Positions 53,098 through 61,977 are shown, numbered from the stretch's first letter. The stretch is 64,000 nt of DNA from Enterobacter sp. C2 (GCF_019880405.1 NZ_CP082269.1:1798001-1862000); one strand, 5' to 3'. Notes: a model not told the origin generated them from the sequence alone. Translations and numbers: made by a program.

Positions 53098-54504
53098 ATG
53101 GCTAATAACGACATCACCTGGGTTCGTCCTGAGCACCGGGCGGCCAGCGCTGCCTGGAAGAAAATCAGGGACTTCTGCAAAGGCGCAGAGGCGGTAAAAG
53201 ATCCAGGCAATAACTACCTGCCTTTGCTCGACCCCACAGACAAAAGCTTGCGCAACCGCAAGCGCAACGAAGACTACCTGCAGCGGGCGGTCTTCTACGC
53301 GATCACGGGCAATACCAAAATCGGCCTCCTCGGGCTGGCCTTCAGAAAGGATCCGACCTTTTCCGCGCCGGAGAAGCTGAGCTATTTGCTGAAGAACGCC
53401 GACGGCGCTGGCACCAGCATATATCAGCAGTCGCAGCTGGTTACTGAGAACGTGCTGGAGGTGGCCCGCGACGGGCTTTATGTCGATTACGCTGAGGGTA
53501 GCGGCCAGGCCATCATCCTGCGTTATCTGGCCGAGAACATCATCAACTGGCGCACGAAGCGCATCAACGGACGCGATCAGCTGGTGCTGGTGGTGCTGCG
53601 GGAATGTGTGGAGAAGGAAGACGGTTACGCGTTTAAGGATGAGGTCCAGTATCGCGAACTGGCGCTTGAAGAGGGCCGGTTCATCTGCCGGGTGTGGCGT
53701 CGCAGCGGGGATGCTGGTTCCGGCGCGTTCGCAGTTAACAGCGAATACCAGCCAAAGCCCAAAGGCAAAGACAGCTGGGACGAAATCCCGTTCACCTTTG
53801 TTGGCGCGCAGAACAACGATCCTGCCATTGATGATTCTCCGCTGGCCGCGCTGGTAGAGATAAACCATGGACACTTCCGGAACAGCGCCGATTACGAAGA
53901 CAGCGTGTGGTTCTCCGGCCAGGTCCAGCCCTACATGACGGGGCTTGATGAAGGATGGCGCGATCACCTGGAGAAGAAGGGGGTCAAGATCGGCTCCCGC
54001 TCGCCGCTGCTTCTGCCCCGGGAGGGCAGCTTTGGTTATGCCCAGGCGCAGCCCAACATGCTGGCGAAAGAGGCTATGGACAGTAAGCGCGACTACATGG
54101 TGCAGCTGGGTGCCCGGCTCATCGAGCAGAACGCGGCGGTGAAGACTGCAACTCAGTCCAGCAGTGAGCAGACATCGTCCACTTCTGTACTGGGGATCTG
54201 CGTCTCGAACGTATCGGAGGCCTATTCACTGGCCATCGGCTGGTGCGCGAAATATCTGGGCGCCGGCGAGCAGCAGGCGGCCTACGCGATCAACCAGGAG
54301 TTCATTGCTAAGGTCGCCGAGTCCGGCATGGTTACCGCCATTGTGAACGCCTGGCAGTCCGGTGCAATCCGCGACTCTGATATGGTTCGTGCGCTGCAGA
54401 AGCTTGACCTCATCAATCCGGCAGACAACCCCGACGATATTATTGACGAGCTGCACAACCCCAATCCCACCCTGATCGGCGGTAACAATGGCAACGGTAA
54501 ATGA
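53098..54504 (+). CDS. Portal protein (DUF4055 family)
   Basis: A 468-residue DUF4055 portal-type protein. RAASAAWKKIRDFCKGAEAVKD, then RNRKRNEDYLQRAVFYAITGNT and GLLGLAFRKDP near the N-terminus are characteristic. It forms the dodecameric vertex for DNA entry. It follows terL by one base. Confidence 0.9.
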   Translation: MANNDITWVRPEHRAASAAWKKIRDFCKGAEAVKDPGNNYLPLLDPTDKSLRNRKRNEDYLQRAVFYAITGNTKIGLLGLAFRKDPTFSAPEKLSYLLKNADGAGTSIYQQSQLVTENVLEVARDGLYVDYAEGSGQAIILRYLAENIINWRTKRINGRDQLVLVVLRECVEKEDGYAFKDEVQYRELALEEGRFICRVWRRSGDAGSGAFAVNSEYQPKPKGKDSWDEIPFTFVGAQNNDPAIDDSPLAALVEINHGHFRNSADYEDSVWFSGQVQPYMTGLDEGWRDHLEKKGVKIGSRSPLLLPREGSFGYAQAQPNMLAKEAMDSKRDYMVQLGARLIEQNAAVKTATQSSSEQTSSTSVLGICVSNVSEAYSLAIGWCAKYLGAGEQQAAYAINQEFIAKVAESGMVTAIVNAWQSGAIRDSDMVRALQKLDLINPADNPDDIIDELHNPNPTLIGGNNGNGK

Positions 54505-55573
54505 AATGTTACGTGACGAAGCCATAGCCCACACCGTCTGGATAAGCCGTTATAGCAATGGTGTGGCAAACCGCATGGTTAAGCTGCTGAACGACAGCGA
54601 CGCCGAGCTTACCGCGCGGCTGCTGGTGGCGATGGACAGTCTGCCCACCAGCCAGTTTACGGTCAGCCGGCTGGAAAGCCTGCTGGGTAGCGTACGCGAG
54701 CTTAACCAGCAGGCCATCACGGGCATGCAGACCAGCCTGGCGGATGAGCTTCTGCAGCTCGCCGGGCACGAAGCAGGCTATCAGCTGAGCCTGTTTGATT
54801 CGCTGCTGCCGCAGAAGGCGAAAGAGCGATACCCGCTGCAGAGCATCACACCTGAGCAGCTTTACGCGGCGGCCATGGCCCAGCCCTTTCAGGGACGTCT
54901 GTTGAGCGAATGGGCCGATAACCTTGAAGCCGACCGCATGGCACGCGTTGTTAATGCAGTGCGACGCGGCTACCTGCTGGGTGATACCACGGAGACCATT
55001 GCCCGGCAGGTTCGCGGGATCGCCAGCAAAGGTTATAAGGACGGGGCGCTGCAGCTCAGCCGGACCAATGCCGCCAGCATTACCAAAACGGCTGTGAATC
55101 ACCTGGCAGCTACGGCGCGGACTAATTTTGCAGAAGCCAACGTCGATGTCCTGAAAGGTAAACAGTGGCTCTCCACGCTGGACAACAAAACCACGCCGAC
55201 GTGTATCATCCGTGATCGCCTGCGTTACACCCTGGACAACAAACCTGTCGGTCACAAGGTTCCGTATCTGCAGGGGCCGGGGAAAATCCATTTCTGCTGC
55301 CGTTCCACGGAGACGCTGATTACCAAATCATGGCGTGAGCTCGGGATCGATAGTGACGAGCTGGATGAAGGTACCCGCGCCAGCATGGACGGGCAGGTGC
55401 CGGCAGATACCACCTATCTGGACTGGCTGGCCCGGCAGTCGCCGCAACGACAGGATGAGATCCTCGGACCTGAGCGGGCCTCGCTTTACCGCGCCGGTGA
55501 GCTGAAGCTCGGGGAGATGTTCACAGACAAAGGCGAATGGATAAGCCTGGCCCGACTGAAAGCGCTCAGTTGA
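54488..55573 (+). CDS. Minor head / morphogenesis protein (Mu gpF-like)
   Basis: A 361-residue gpF-like head protein. The conserved block is NHLAATARTNFAEANVDVLKG, then WLSTLDNKTTPTCIIRD and GPGKIHFCCRS. It is delivered in small copy number into the head in related phages. Overlaps the portal gene by 17 bases. Confidence 0.88.
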   Translation: MATVNEMLRDEAIAHTVWISRYSNGVANRMVKLLNDSDAELTARLLVAMDSLPTSQFTVSRLESLLGSVRELNQQAITGMQTSLADELLQLAGHEAGYQLSLFDSLLPQKAKERYPLQSITPEQLYAAAMAQPFQGRLLSEWADNLEADRMARVVNAVRRGYLLGDTTETIARQVRGIASKGYKDGALQLSRTNAASITKTAVNHLAATARTNFAEANVDVLKGKQWLSTLDNKTTPTCIIRDRLRYTLDNKPVGHKVPYLQGPGKIHFCCRSTETLITKSWRELGIDSDELDEGTRASMDGQVPADTTYLDWLARQSPQRQDEILGPERASLYRAGELKLGEMFTDKGEWISLARLKALS

Positions 55574-55594
55574 TCCCAAAACCTTTTCACACAT

Positions 55595-55618
55595 GGCTGC
55601 CTTCGGGCGGCCTTTTTT
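55595..55618 (+). terminator. Hairpin terminator within the head operon
   Basis: GGCTGCC-TTCG-GGCGGCC followed by six T. In Q-modified transcription it would be read through. Confidence 0.8.
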
Positions 55619-55653
55619 ATTGGGCGAGGCCCATAACATCCCAAGGGGAAACC

Positions 55654-56424
55654 ATGTTAATCCGAAATATGCTCCTGAAATACTACGCACCTGAAGACGA
55701 TGGCCAAGGCGGCGGGGGCGGCGGTACCGAAATTACGCCAGAAATTCAGAAGCTGATTGATGATCAGGTCGCTGCCCAGGTGACCGGCCTGAAAACCAAA
55801 AACTCCGAGCTGCTGGGCACGATCAAGCAGCAGAAAGATAACCTGTCCCGCTATGAAGGCATCGACCCTGATGCCGTGCGCGGCATTCTACAGCGTTTTT
55901 CCGACGACGAAGAGGCAAAGCTAATCGCCGCCGGGAAAATTGATGAGGTGCTGGATAAACGCACCGAGCGTCTGCGCGCTGATGTCGATAAGCAGATCAA
56001 AGCGGCCAATGAACGCGCTGAAAAGGCCGAAGCGTTCTCCGGTAAATTCAGGGATCGCGTTCTCGGCGATGCCATCCGTGCGGCAGCGTCAAAAGCTGGC
56101 GCGCTGGCGGAAGCATCCGATGACCTGATCCTGCGTGCCAAAGGCACATTCCAGCTCAACGACGAAGGCGAGGCCGTAGCAGTTGATGCAAATGGCGATG
56201 TTCTGTTCGGCAAAGACGGCAAAACCCCATTAAGCCCGCTTGAATGGGCGGAGTCGCTCAAGGAGACGGCACCGCACCTGTTCCCGCGCGCTGAAGGTAC
56301 CGGTGCCGGTGGTCACAAGCCAGGCGGTGGTGGCAGTCAGAAACGTTCAGAGATGAGCGCCAGCGAAAAGGCGGACTATATCCGCAAGCATGGCCAGCAG
56401 GCCTTCCTCAAACTCCCGAAATAA
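55654..56424 (+). CDS. Head scaffold-like protein
   Basis: A 256-residue, strongly acidic and helical protein in the scaffold position before the capsid gene. It begins with MLIRNMLLKYYAPEDDGQ and a Gly run, followed by a coiled coil (EIQKLIDDQVAAQVTGLKTK). It ends with a GGHKPGGGG linker and a basic KADYIRKHGQQAFLKLPK helix that could bind capsid. ATG 55654 follows AAGGGGAAACC. Confidence 0.82.
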   Translation: MLIRNMLLKYYAPEDDGQGGGGGGTEITPEIQKLIDDQVAAQVTGLKTKNSELLGTIKQQKDNLSRYEGIDPDAVRGILQRFSDDEEAKLIAAGKIDEVLDKRTERLRADVDKQIKAANERAEKAEAFSGKFRDRVLGDAIRAAASKAGALAEASDDLILRAKGTFQLNDEGEAVAVDANGDVLFGKDGKTPLSPLEWAESLKETAPHLFPRAEGTGAGGHKPGGGGSQKRSEMSASEKADYIRKHGQQAFLKLPK

Positions 56425-56436
56425 GAGACTTACTCA

Positions 56437-57390
56437 ATGGCTACAACTGTTAATAACGATCTGGTCATCTATGACGATCTGGCGCAGACCGCTTTCCTCG
56501 AGCGCCGGCAGGATAATCTTGAGGTGTTCAACACCTCTTCCAATGGTGCGATCCAGCTGGATAACGAGCTGATTGAAGGCGACTTCCGTAAGCGCGCTTT
56601 CTACAAGGTAGGTGGCTCCATCGAGTCGCGTGACGTGAACTCCACCGGCAAGATAAATGGTAAAAAAATCGGTGCAGGCGAAGCGGTGTCCGTTAAGGCA
56701 CCGTGGAAATACGGCCCGTATGAAACCACTGAAGAAGCCTTCAAACGCCGCGGTCGTACGGTGGATGAATTCTCTGAAGTGATCGGTGTTGATGTGGCTG
56801 ATGCCACCCTGGAAGGCTACGTGAAATATGGCCTGAAGGCGTTAACGGCGGCGATCGGGGCGAACGCTGAAATGGTGGTGACCGCCGACATCGAAACCGA
56901 CGGGAAGAAAACCCTGACGCGCGGCCTGCGCAAATACGGTGATAAATTCAACCGCGTGGTGCTGTTCGTCATGCACTCCGCCACCTACTTCGACATCGTG
57001 GACGAGGCAATCGCCAGCAAGATCTATGAAGAAGCTGGCGTGGTGGTGTACGGCGGCCAGCCGGGCACCCTGGGTAAGCCGGTGCTGGTGACCGATACCA
57101 TGGACGCTGCCGCCATTCTGGGGCTTGTGGCCGGTGCGGTGACCGTGACCGAATCGCAGGCACCGGGCTTTCGCTCCTACGACATCAACGATCAGGAAAA
57201 CCTTGCGATCGGCTATCGCGCTGAGGGTACGGTAAACGTTGAGCTGCTGGGCTACAGCTGGGACACGGCTAAAGGCGAAAACCCGGATCTGACCGCCATC
57301 GGCACAGCCGGTAACTGGAAAAAGCATTTCACCAGCAACAAATCCACTGCGGGTGTGCTGATCAAGCTGGGGGCCGCATCGGGGGAGTAA
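56437..57390 (+). CDS. Major capsid protein
   Basis: A 317-residue coat protein, in the right place after scaffold and with the right size. N-terminal QTAFLERRQDNLEVFNTSSNGAIQL, central KYGLKALTAAIGANAEMVV and PGTLGKPVLVTDT. The strong composition bias and lack of paralogues fit a coat protein. Its stop is followed in the -1 frame by an Ig-like domain, see next entry. Confidence 0.88.
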   Translation: MATTVNNDLVIYDDLAQTAFLERRQDNLEVFNTSSNGAIQLDNELIEGDFRKRAFYKVGGSIESRDVNSTGKINGKKIGAGEAVSVKAPWKYGPYETTEEAFKRRGRTVDEFSEVIGVDVADATLEGYVKYGLKALTAAIGANAEMVVTADIETDGKKTLTRGLRKYGDKFNRVVLFVMHSATYFDIVDEAIASKIYEEAGVVVYGGQPGTLGKPVLVTDTMDAAAILGLVAGAVTVTESQAPGFRSYDINDQENLAIGYRAEGTVNVELLGYSWDTAKGENPDLTAIGTAGNWKKHFTSNKSTAGVLIKLGAASGE

Positions 57391-57671
57391 CCCTGTCAGC
57401 GGATAAAACCTCCGCAACTGCTGACAGTACCGATGCGGTTACCTTTTCCCTGAAATACACCCGTAACGGCTCGGGCGTGTCCGGAGCAGCTGTCGCCTGG
57501 TCGTCTACTGGCGGCACGCTGAGCACTGAGGGATCGCAGACCGGCTCTGCCGGTGGCGCCACGGTGAAGCTCACCTCCGATACCGCCGGAACGTTCACCG
57601 TGACGGGTACGGTTGATGGAGTGGCACAAACTAGTGAAGAAATCACTTTCACTGCCGCTGCCGGAGACTAA
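57387..57671 (+). CDS. Ig-like (Big) domain, probably fused to capsid by -1 frameshift
   Basis: A 94-residue open frame starting at the capsid stop in the -1 frame: TLSADKTSATADSTDAVTFSLKYT, VAWSSTGGTLSTE and ATVKLTSDTAGTFTVTGTVDG. This is a bacterial Ig-like Big_1/2 domain. It has no ATG and no RBS; the first GTG (57477) would cut the domain. Two runs of five G (57369-57373 and 57381-57385) lie in the last codons of the capsid gene, and the -1 frame is open from the first run on. Frameshifted Ig domains on capsid or tail proteins are known for many siphophages and bind surface sugars. Confidence 0.7.
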   Translation, partial: VTLSADKTSATADSTDAVTFSLKYTRNGSGVSGAAVAWSSTGGTLSTEGSQTGSAGGATVKLTSDTAGTFTVTGTVDGVAQTSEEITFTAAAGD

Positions 57672-57675
57672 CTGA

Positions 57676-57696
57676 CGGGGCGCAAGCCCCGCTTCT
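57676..57696 (+). terminator. Weak hairpin after capsid-Ig
   Basis: CGGGGC-GCAA-GCCCCG followed by a short T-rich stretch. Confidence 0.45.
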
Positions 57697-57708
57697 TTGG
57701 GTGCAACG

Positions 57709-58191
57709 ATGATCATTACCGATATTACTTCACCGGCCATGAACAGCTACGCAGGCGAGGGGGATTTGAGAGCCTTTGCAGATCTGCGCGACATCACGCT
57801 GCCGGAAAAGATCGCGCCATTGCTCATCCGGGCGATGGATTACCTTGAGGGGCTGGAGTGGGCTGGCTGGCGAAGCGAACCAAAGCAGCCGCTGGCGTGG
57901 CCGCGCGCGGGCATCGAACTGGACGGATACGAACTGCCCGCAGGTGAGGTGCCACGTCAGATTGTTACTGCGCAGTGCATGCTGGCGGTCGAGGCGATGG
58001 ATGGTGATCTGCTGGGCAGTGTGCGTGAAGCGGCTGTGAAGTCCGAGCGCGTGGAAGGAGCTGTAACCACGACGTATGCCGTCGCTGACGGCGAAATGTT
58101 CAGACCGTCATACCCGGCAGTGATGGCTTTGCTTGGCGAGCTGGCTGGTGGTCGTGGTTATGCAGTAAACACTTTTGCGGAGCGTGCTTAA
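57709..58191 (+). CDS. Head-tail connector-like protein
   Basis: A 160-residue protein in the first neck position: SYAGEGDLRAFADLRDITLPEKIAPLLIRAMDYLE, PRAGIELDGYELPAGEVPRQIV. This is the pattern of the DnaT-like/gp6-type adaptor proteins annotated after capsid genes. ATG 57709 preferred. Confidence 0.75.
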   Translation: MIITDITSPAMNSYAGEGDLRAFADLRDITLPEKIAPLLIRAMDYLEGLEWAGWRSEPKQPLAWPRAGIELDGYELPAGEVPRQIVTAQCMLAVEAMDGDLLGSVREAAVKSERVEGAVTTTYAVADGEMFRPSYPAVMALLGELAGGRGYAVNTFAERA

Positions 58192-58192
58192 A

Positions 58193-58447
58193 ATGCCTGA
58201 TTTAACGATCGTACCGTTCAGGGCAAAGCCTGAATCCGGTACCGATAATGCTGACGTGATCCGCCTGCTCACCGACGCCCTGGAACATGCCCGGAAAGGT
58301 TCATGCCACAGCGTGGCGCTGCTGCTTATCGACAGTGACGGTAACACGCTGGACTGCTGGCACAACGGCGGGCGGCCTTATGTCATGGTCGGGGCACTGG
58401 AGTCACTGAAGCTGGATTTCATCAACGTGAATATTGAGCGTCGATAA
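58193..58447 (+). CDS. Small phage protein, unknown
   Basis: An 84-residue protein: DNADVIRLLTDALEHARKGS, VALLLIDSDGNTLDCWHNGG. Conserved small genes of this kind occur in siphophage late operons; the function is unknown to me. One base separates it from the connector gene. Confidence 0.7.
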   Translation: MPDLTIVPFRAKPESGTDNADVIRLLTDALEHARKGSCHSVALLLIDSDGNTLDCWHNGGRPYVMVGALESLKLDFINVNIERR

Positions 58448-58448
58448 C

Positions 58449-58799
58449 ATGCCTGTTAACTACCCCCGTATGAAAGCTACCAGCACGCGCCTGCTCACCG
58501 AGAACGGCGCGGAGTATCCGGTAAAGCGTAAGGGCACTGTGACGGTTACCGGCGGCGTTGAGCACCGCGAACCGGATAAAACGTTTACCGCCATTGGCGT
58601 GCGAACTGATTATAAACTCGGCGAAATTGACGGTACGGTCATCATAAACGGCGACACGCGCATTGTTTTTACCGCTGATACCGAACTGCGCACCGGCGAT
58701 ATGGTGGACGTGGACGGCAAATGGTACCGCATTGAAAAACCCAACCCGGTTAAGCCGGGCAAACTGCTGCTGTGCTACCGCGCGCAACTGAGGGCATAA
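58449..58799 (+). CDS. Head-tail joining protein
   Basis: A 116-residue beta-rich neck protein, with TSTRLLTENGAEYPVKRKGT and DTELRTGDMVDVDGKWYRIEK; the latter resembles stopper-type proteins (gp16 of SPP1 class). Position supports it. ATG 58449. Confidence 0.7.
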   Translation: MPVNYPRMKATSTRLLTENGAEYPVKRKGTVTVTGGVEHREPDKTFTAIGVRTDYKLGEIDGTVIINGDTRIVFTADTELRTGDMVDVDGKWYRIEKPNPVKPGKLLLCYRAQLRA

Positions 58800-58800
58800 C

Positions 58801-59409
58801 ATGGCAGATAACCAGGCGTTTATGGTGTCCATCAATGCGTTCGTCAGCCAGGCAAAGGAGCGGCAGGAAGAGGTGGTGCGTGTGGTCGGCATCAAAATCC
58901 TGGCACGACTGGTGCGGATGTCGCCCGTCGGTAATCCCGAGCTGTGGGGGGTTAACCAGACGGCTGCGGCCTATAACGCTGCTGTCACTGAGCACAACAG
59001 CCTGTTGAGGCAGAACCCTGACAACCTGACTAAGGCAGGACGGCTGCGACCGGGACGCAAGGTTAACGACAGCATGGACCTGAAGGCACCGCCGGGCTAT
59101 ACAGGCGGGCGTTTTCGCGGTAACTGGCAGGTGTCGTTTGACCAGCGGGCCGGAGGCGAGACCGGGCGCATTGATAAGGCTGGCCACGAGACGATCGCCG
59201 CAGGCAACCTGGTGCTCGAGCAATTTAAAGTCGGTACCACGGCGGTCTATTTCTGTAACAACGTCCCGTACGCCTACCCGCTGGAGATAGGGCATTCCAG
59301 CCAGGCCCCCGGCGGCATGGTGCGCATCACCGCCGCCGAGTTCCAGCGGTACTTCAGCGAGGCAGTCAGCGAGGTTAAAAATGATACCGGACATCACAAC
59401 GGCGCTTGA
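58801..59409 (+). CDS. Tail completion / HK97 gp10-like protein
   Basis: A 202-residue protein. VVRVVGIKILARLVRMSPVGNPELW, GYTGGRFRGNWQVSFDQ and VPYAYPLEIGHSSQAPGGMVR follow the HK97 gp10/neck pattern (MSPVDTG...RGNW...YA..EYG). It joins head and tail. Overlaps the next gene by 29 bases. Confidence 0.8.
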   Translation: MADNQAFMVSINAFVSQAKERQEEVVRVVGIKILARLVRMSPVGNPELWGVNQTAAAYNAAVTEHNSLLRQNPDNLTKAGRLRPGRKVNDSMDLKAPPGYTGGRFRGNWQVSFDQRAGGETGRIDKAGHETIAAGNLVLEQFKVGTTAVYFCNNVPYAYPLEIGHSSQAPGGMVRITAAEFQRYFSEAVSEVKNDTGHHNGA

Positions 59410-59791
59410 GGCCATTCTGGGTATCTGGGCAGACGGCCAGGGTGTGCCGGTAGCGTGGGATAACATTCAGTTCGATCCGCCAGGCGACGGGCTGTATCTG
59501 ATCTCCCACGATATGCCCGCGCAGCCCTACAGCATTGATATGGCAGGTGACTGCCGGGTCTACCCCGGCGTGTATCAGGTTACCGTCGTCGCGCCAGCGG
59601 GTGGCGGCAAATCACAGGCCAGAGCGCTGGCCCGCCGCGTCGCCGGACTGTTCCCGGAAAACCAGGAGATCCCCGGCGACGGCTTTACCGCCTGGGTGAC
59701 ATCACCGCCCGCCATCTACCCCGGCATACCGGACGGCGTGTCCTATTCCATCCCCGTCAGCATCAACTACCGGGCTGATATCTCAGCCTGA
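59381..59791 (+). CDS. Tail terminator (lambda U-like, DUF4128)
   Basis: A 136-residue protein: PDITTALEAILGIWADGQGVPVAWDNIQFDPPGDGLYL and VYPGVYQVTVVAPAGGGKSQARALA. This is the tail-terminator layout that caps the tail tube. ATG lies within the preceding gene. Confidence 0.8.
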   Translation: MIPDITTALEAILGIWADGQGVPVAWDNIQFDPPGDGLYLISHDMPAQPYSIDMAGDCRVYPGVYQVTVVAPAGGGKSQARALARRVAGLFPENQEIPGDGFTAWVTSPPAIYPGIPDGVSYSIPVSINYRADISA

Positions 59792-59799
59792 TCATCCCC

Positions 59800-59821
59800 A
59801 CCGGCGCTGCCGGTTTTTTAT
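59800..59821 (+). terminator. Hairpin terminator before tail tube gene
   Basis: ACCGGC/GCCGGT followed by six T. Confidence 0.7.
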
Positions 59822-59840
59822 TTCTACATGGAGAATCCCT

Positions 59841-60518
59841 ATGGGCTTCGCATTACCTAATGGCGCCACGGTATTCGTCGGCTCGAAACTCGCCACGCCT
59901 GTGGCGGTGACGGGCGTAAGCAATGCCGCAGGCGCTGTCTTTACCGTTGCAAACGGCCACGGCCTCGCTGTTGGCGATGTGGTGCTGGTTTCCAGTGGCT
60001 GGGCACTGATTGACAGCCTGGTGGCGCGAGTCACCGCGCAGACGACCACCAGCGTGACGATCGGGGTGATTAACAGCACTGATACCAACTTCTTCCCGGC
60101 AGGCTCCGGTACCGGCTCCCTGAGCAAAGTAGCCGAGTGGACTGAGATCCCTCAGATCACCGAAGTTGCACAGTCCGGCGGCGACCAGCAGTACACGCAG
60201 ATCCAGTTCCTTGCCGATGACCGCCAGCGCAACCTGGCAACCTACAAGGCGGCCAAGTCGCAGACCTTCACCATGGCGCATGACTCCACGCTGCCCATCT
60301 ATGCCGTGCTGTCAGCTGCTGACCGTTCAGGTGACACGCTGCCGCTGCGCATGTATGTACCAAAGGCAAAAGAGATGCGTTACTGGTCCGGGAAGGCGTC
60401 TTTCGATCCGCAGCCGACCACTGCCGTAAACAACGTCGAAACGGTACAGCCGGCGTTTGCCATCCAGTCCCGCGATATCACCTTTTACAAAGATGCTGCC
60501 CCACAGGCAGCCGCTTAA
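59841..60518 (+). CDS. Major tail tube protein
   Basis: A 225-residue tail tube protein: EWTEIPQITEVAQSGGDQQYTQIQFLADDRQRNL and LPLRMYVPKAKEMRYWSGKA. The first half holds FTVANGHGLAVGDVVLVSSG, an added beta segment (about 30-95). Long hydrophilic C-terminus ends AAPQAAA. It stacks as hexameric rings to form the tube. Its position before the tail chaperone genes is standard. Confidence 0.88.
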   Translation: MGFALPNGATVFVGSKLATPVAVTGVSNAAGAVFTVANGHGLAVGDVVLVSSGWALIDSLVARVTAQTTTSVTIGVINSTDTNFFPAGSGTGSLSKVAEWTEIPQITEVAQSGGDQQYTQIQFLADDRQRNLATYKAAKSQTFTMAHDSTLPIYAVLSAADRSGDTLPLRMYVPKAKEMRYWSGKASFDPQPTTAVNNVETVQPAFAIQSRDITFYKDAAPQAAA

Positions 60519-60530
60519 TCCGGACTCTTA

Positions 60531-60554
60531 AAAGGCCCGTCAGCGGGCCTTTCT
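60531..60554 (+). terminator. Hairpin terminator after tail tube gene
   Basis: Perfect AAAGGCCCG/CGGGCCTTT stem, followed by CTTTCT. Confidence 0.7.
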
Positions 60555-60570
60555 TTCTGCCGAGGAACAA

Positions 60571-60882
60571 ATGGCCACTAAATTTCAGCTTCAGCCCAAA
60601 CCCACTTTCAAAGCCGACGTTAAGATCCCGCGCGCGGGTGATGATGACGGCATGCTTACGTTTACTTTTCGCCACAAGCCGCTTAAGGAGCTGGCCGCAC
60701 TGGAGACGCTGGAAAGTAAGACCGCCATCGATTTTCTGGTGGAGATCACCGAAGGCTGGGCACTGCCTGACACGTTCAGCCAGGAAAATCTTGAAGTGCT
60801 GCTGGACAACTATCCGGGCGCAATGAAAGCGATCGTCGGCACCTATTACCGCGAATTGACGGGTAACCGCGAAAAAAACTAA
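60571..60882 (+). CDS. Tail assembly chaperone G
   Basis: A 103-residue chaperone: FKADVKIPRAGDDDGMLTFTF and LKELAALETLESKTAIDFLVEITEGWALPD. It ends at TAA right after the slippery AAAAAAC. As in lambda, G coats the tape measure protein during tail assembly. A share of ribosomes shifts to make GT. Confidence 0.9.
   Translation: MATKFQLQPKPTFKADVKIPRAGDDDGMLTFTFRHKPLKELAALETLESKTAIDFLVEITEGWALPDTFSQENLEVLLDNYPGAMKAIVGTYYRELTGNREKN
60873..60879 (+). other. Programmed -1 frameshift slippery heptamer
   Basis: A AAA AAC at 60873-60879 in the G frame, the strongest class of -1 slippery sequence in E. coli. The G stop codon TAA follows at once, and a long -1 frame opens. Confidence 0.92.
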
Positions 60883-61190
60883 TAGCGGTTGCCTCGGCGT
60901 TTTATACGCCTGAACCCTCCACCGAAGACCTGGCCGCGTTCGGCCTGAGTGCTGATGACTACACCGAAGAAGAGCAGACCGTTGAGGTATGGCCGGACGT
61001 CTGGCCCGCGTTCGCTGTCTTCCAGTCAATGGGCACCCAGTGGCGCACGGGCATGGGCGGCATCACCGGGCTGGATTACAACGTGCTGCCCTGGCTGATG
61101 AAGCTGAACGGGGTGGAGGATGAGGCAACCGCGTTAACTGATATCCGCGTGATGGAAAGCGCGGCGCTGAAGATTATTCATAACCCGTAA
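60879..61190 (+). CDS. T part of tail chaperone GT (DUF1799), made by -1 frameshift
   Basis: The -1 frame adds 103 residues to G (fusion about 206): IAVASAFYTPEPSTEDLAAF, VEVWPDVWPAFAVFQSMGTQWR and GGITGLDYNVLPWLMKL. This is the DUF1799 pattern of tail chaperone C-terminal halves. It has no start codon of its own. GT binds tube subunits during tail assembly. Confidence 0.9.
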   Translation, partial: LIAVASAFYTPEPSTEDLAAFGLSADDYTEEEQTVEVWPDVWPAFAVFQSMGTQWRTGMGGITGLDYNVLPWLMKLNGVEDEATALTDIRVMESAALKIIHNP

Positions 61191-61222
61191 ATATCTCTTT
61201 AACGTCAACTTTTTTCATTTCC

Positions 61223-61245
61223 AATCCTCTGATAGGATTAATCCT
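61223..61245. promoter_or_regulatory. Palindromic operator-like site upstream of the lipoprotein gene
   Basis: AATCCT-CTGAT-AGGATT (61223-61239) is nested with the perfect 12-base palindrome AGGATTAATCCT (61234-61245). The site lies 26 bases before the ATG. A regulator site or promoter region is inferred. Confidence 0.5.
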
Positions 61246-61270
61246 AACTTTTACCGATGGGATTAGGGAC

Positions 61271-61960
61271 ATGAATAAGTTAGCTTTTTTGGGTGTGTTT
61301 GGAGCGGTCTTTCTTGTGGGTGGATGCACAACCCCTGTCAGGAACTATGTGCCACAGACCAAGCAAGTCAGTATTCCGCCGCTTAATACTGTGACAACAA
61401 CATATGTTGGTGAAGATATGGTCCGTCAAGGTGTTGATGCCAGCATGGACGCACTACATTTCAACCAGGCAGTGGTCATTGGTTCAATCGCAACATATAC
61501 AATCCCTGCTGGGGATTATGTGAAAATCGGTGAAGATACAACATCAGAATTTTTTTCTAATACTGATAAAACGTCAGGAGCAATTGTCCCTTACCGTCCA
61601 ATGATAACTGATCCCACCCAAAGTATTCAGCTCAAGAGAAACGGTGAGATCTGTATTGTTACTATTTATGGCGGAAGTAAATGTGACACTGGCAAACCTT
61701 TCAGCAAAGTAAAATTACAGACAGAGCAGCAGTCTTCATTTCAACAAACTTTGATTTATAACGGAAAGGTTGCTAATAAAATCAATATTGGCTACCGCGA
61801 ATTCCAGGGCGGGATGGCAAGAGCTGCTTTTTCAAACGAAGTTGAATATGATCTCTCAGAGTCTAAAACAATTCGTTATAAAGGAGCGATTTTGGATGTA
61901 ATTGAGGCGAATAATCAGTCAATTACATTCAAGCTAACGCGAAACTTTAATACTCAATAA
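61271..61960 (+). CDS. Lipoprotein cargo gene (moron) in the tail operon
   Basis: A 229-residue lipoprotein: signal peptide with lipobox LVGGC (Cys19), mature start TTPVRNYVPQTKQVSIPP. The rest is beta-rich, with VVIGSIATYTIPAGDYVKIGEDT, two cysteines (GEICIVTIY, KCDTGKP) and a C-terminal strand SITFKLTRNF. GC is clearly lower than that of the flanking tail genes. It has its own RBS, upstream palindrome and terminator, inserted between GT and the tape measure gene. A surface role in the lysogen is probable; what it does is unknown. Confidence 0.8.
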   Translation: MNKLAFLGVFGAVFLVGGCTTPVRNYVPQTKQVSIPPLNTVTTTYVGEDMVRQGVDASMDALHFNQAVVIGSIATYTIPAGDYVKIGEDTTSEFFSNTDKTSGAIVPYRPMITDPTQSIQLKRNGEICIVTIYGGSKCDTGKPFSKVKLQTEQQSSFQQTLIYNGKVANKINIGYREFQGGMARAAFSNEVEYDLSESKTIRYKGAILDVIEANNQSITFKLTRNFNTQ

Positions 61961-61977
61961 TAATTTTCACTGTAATT

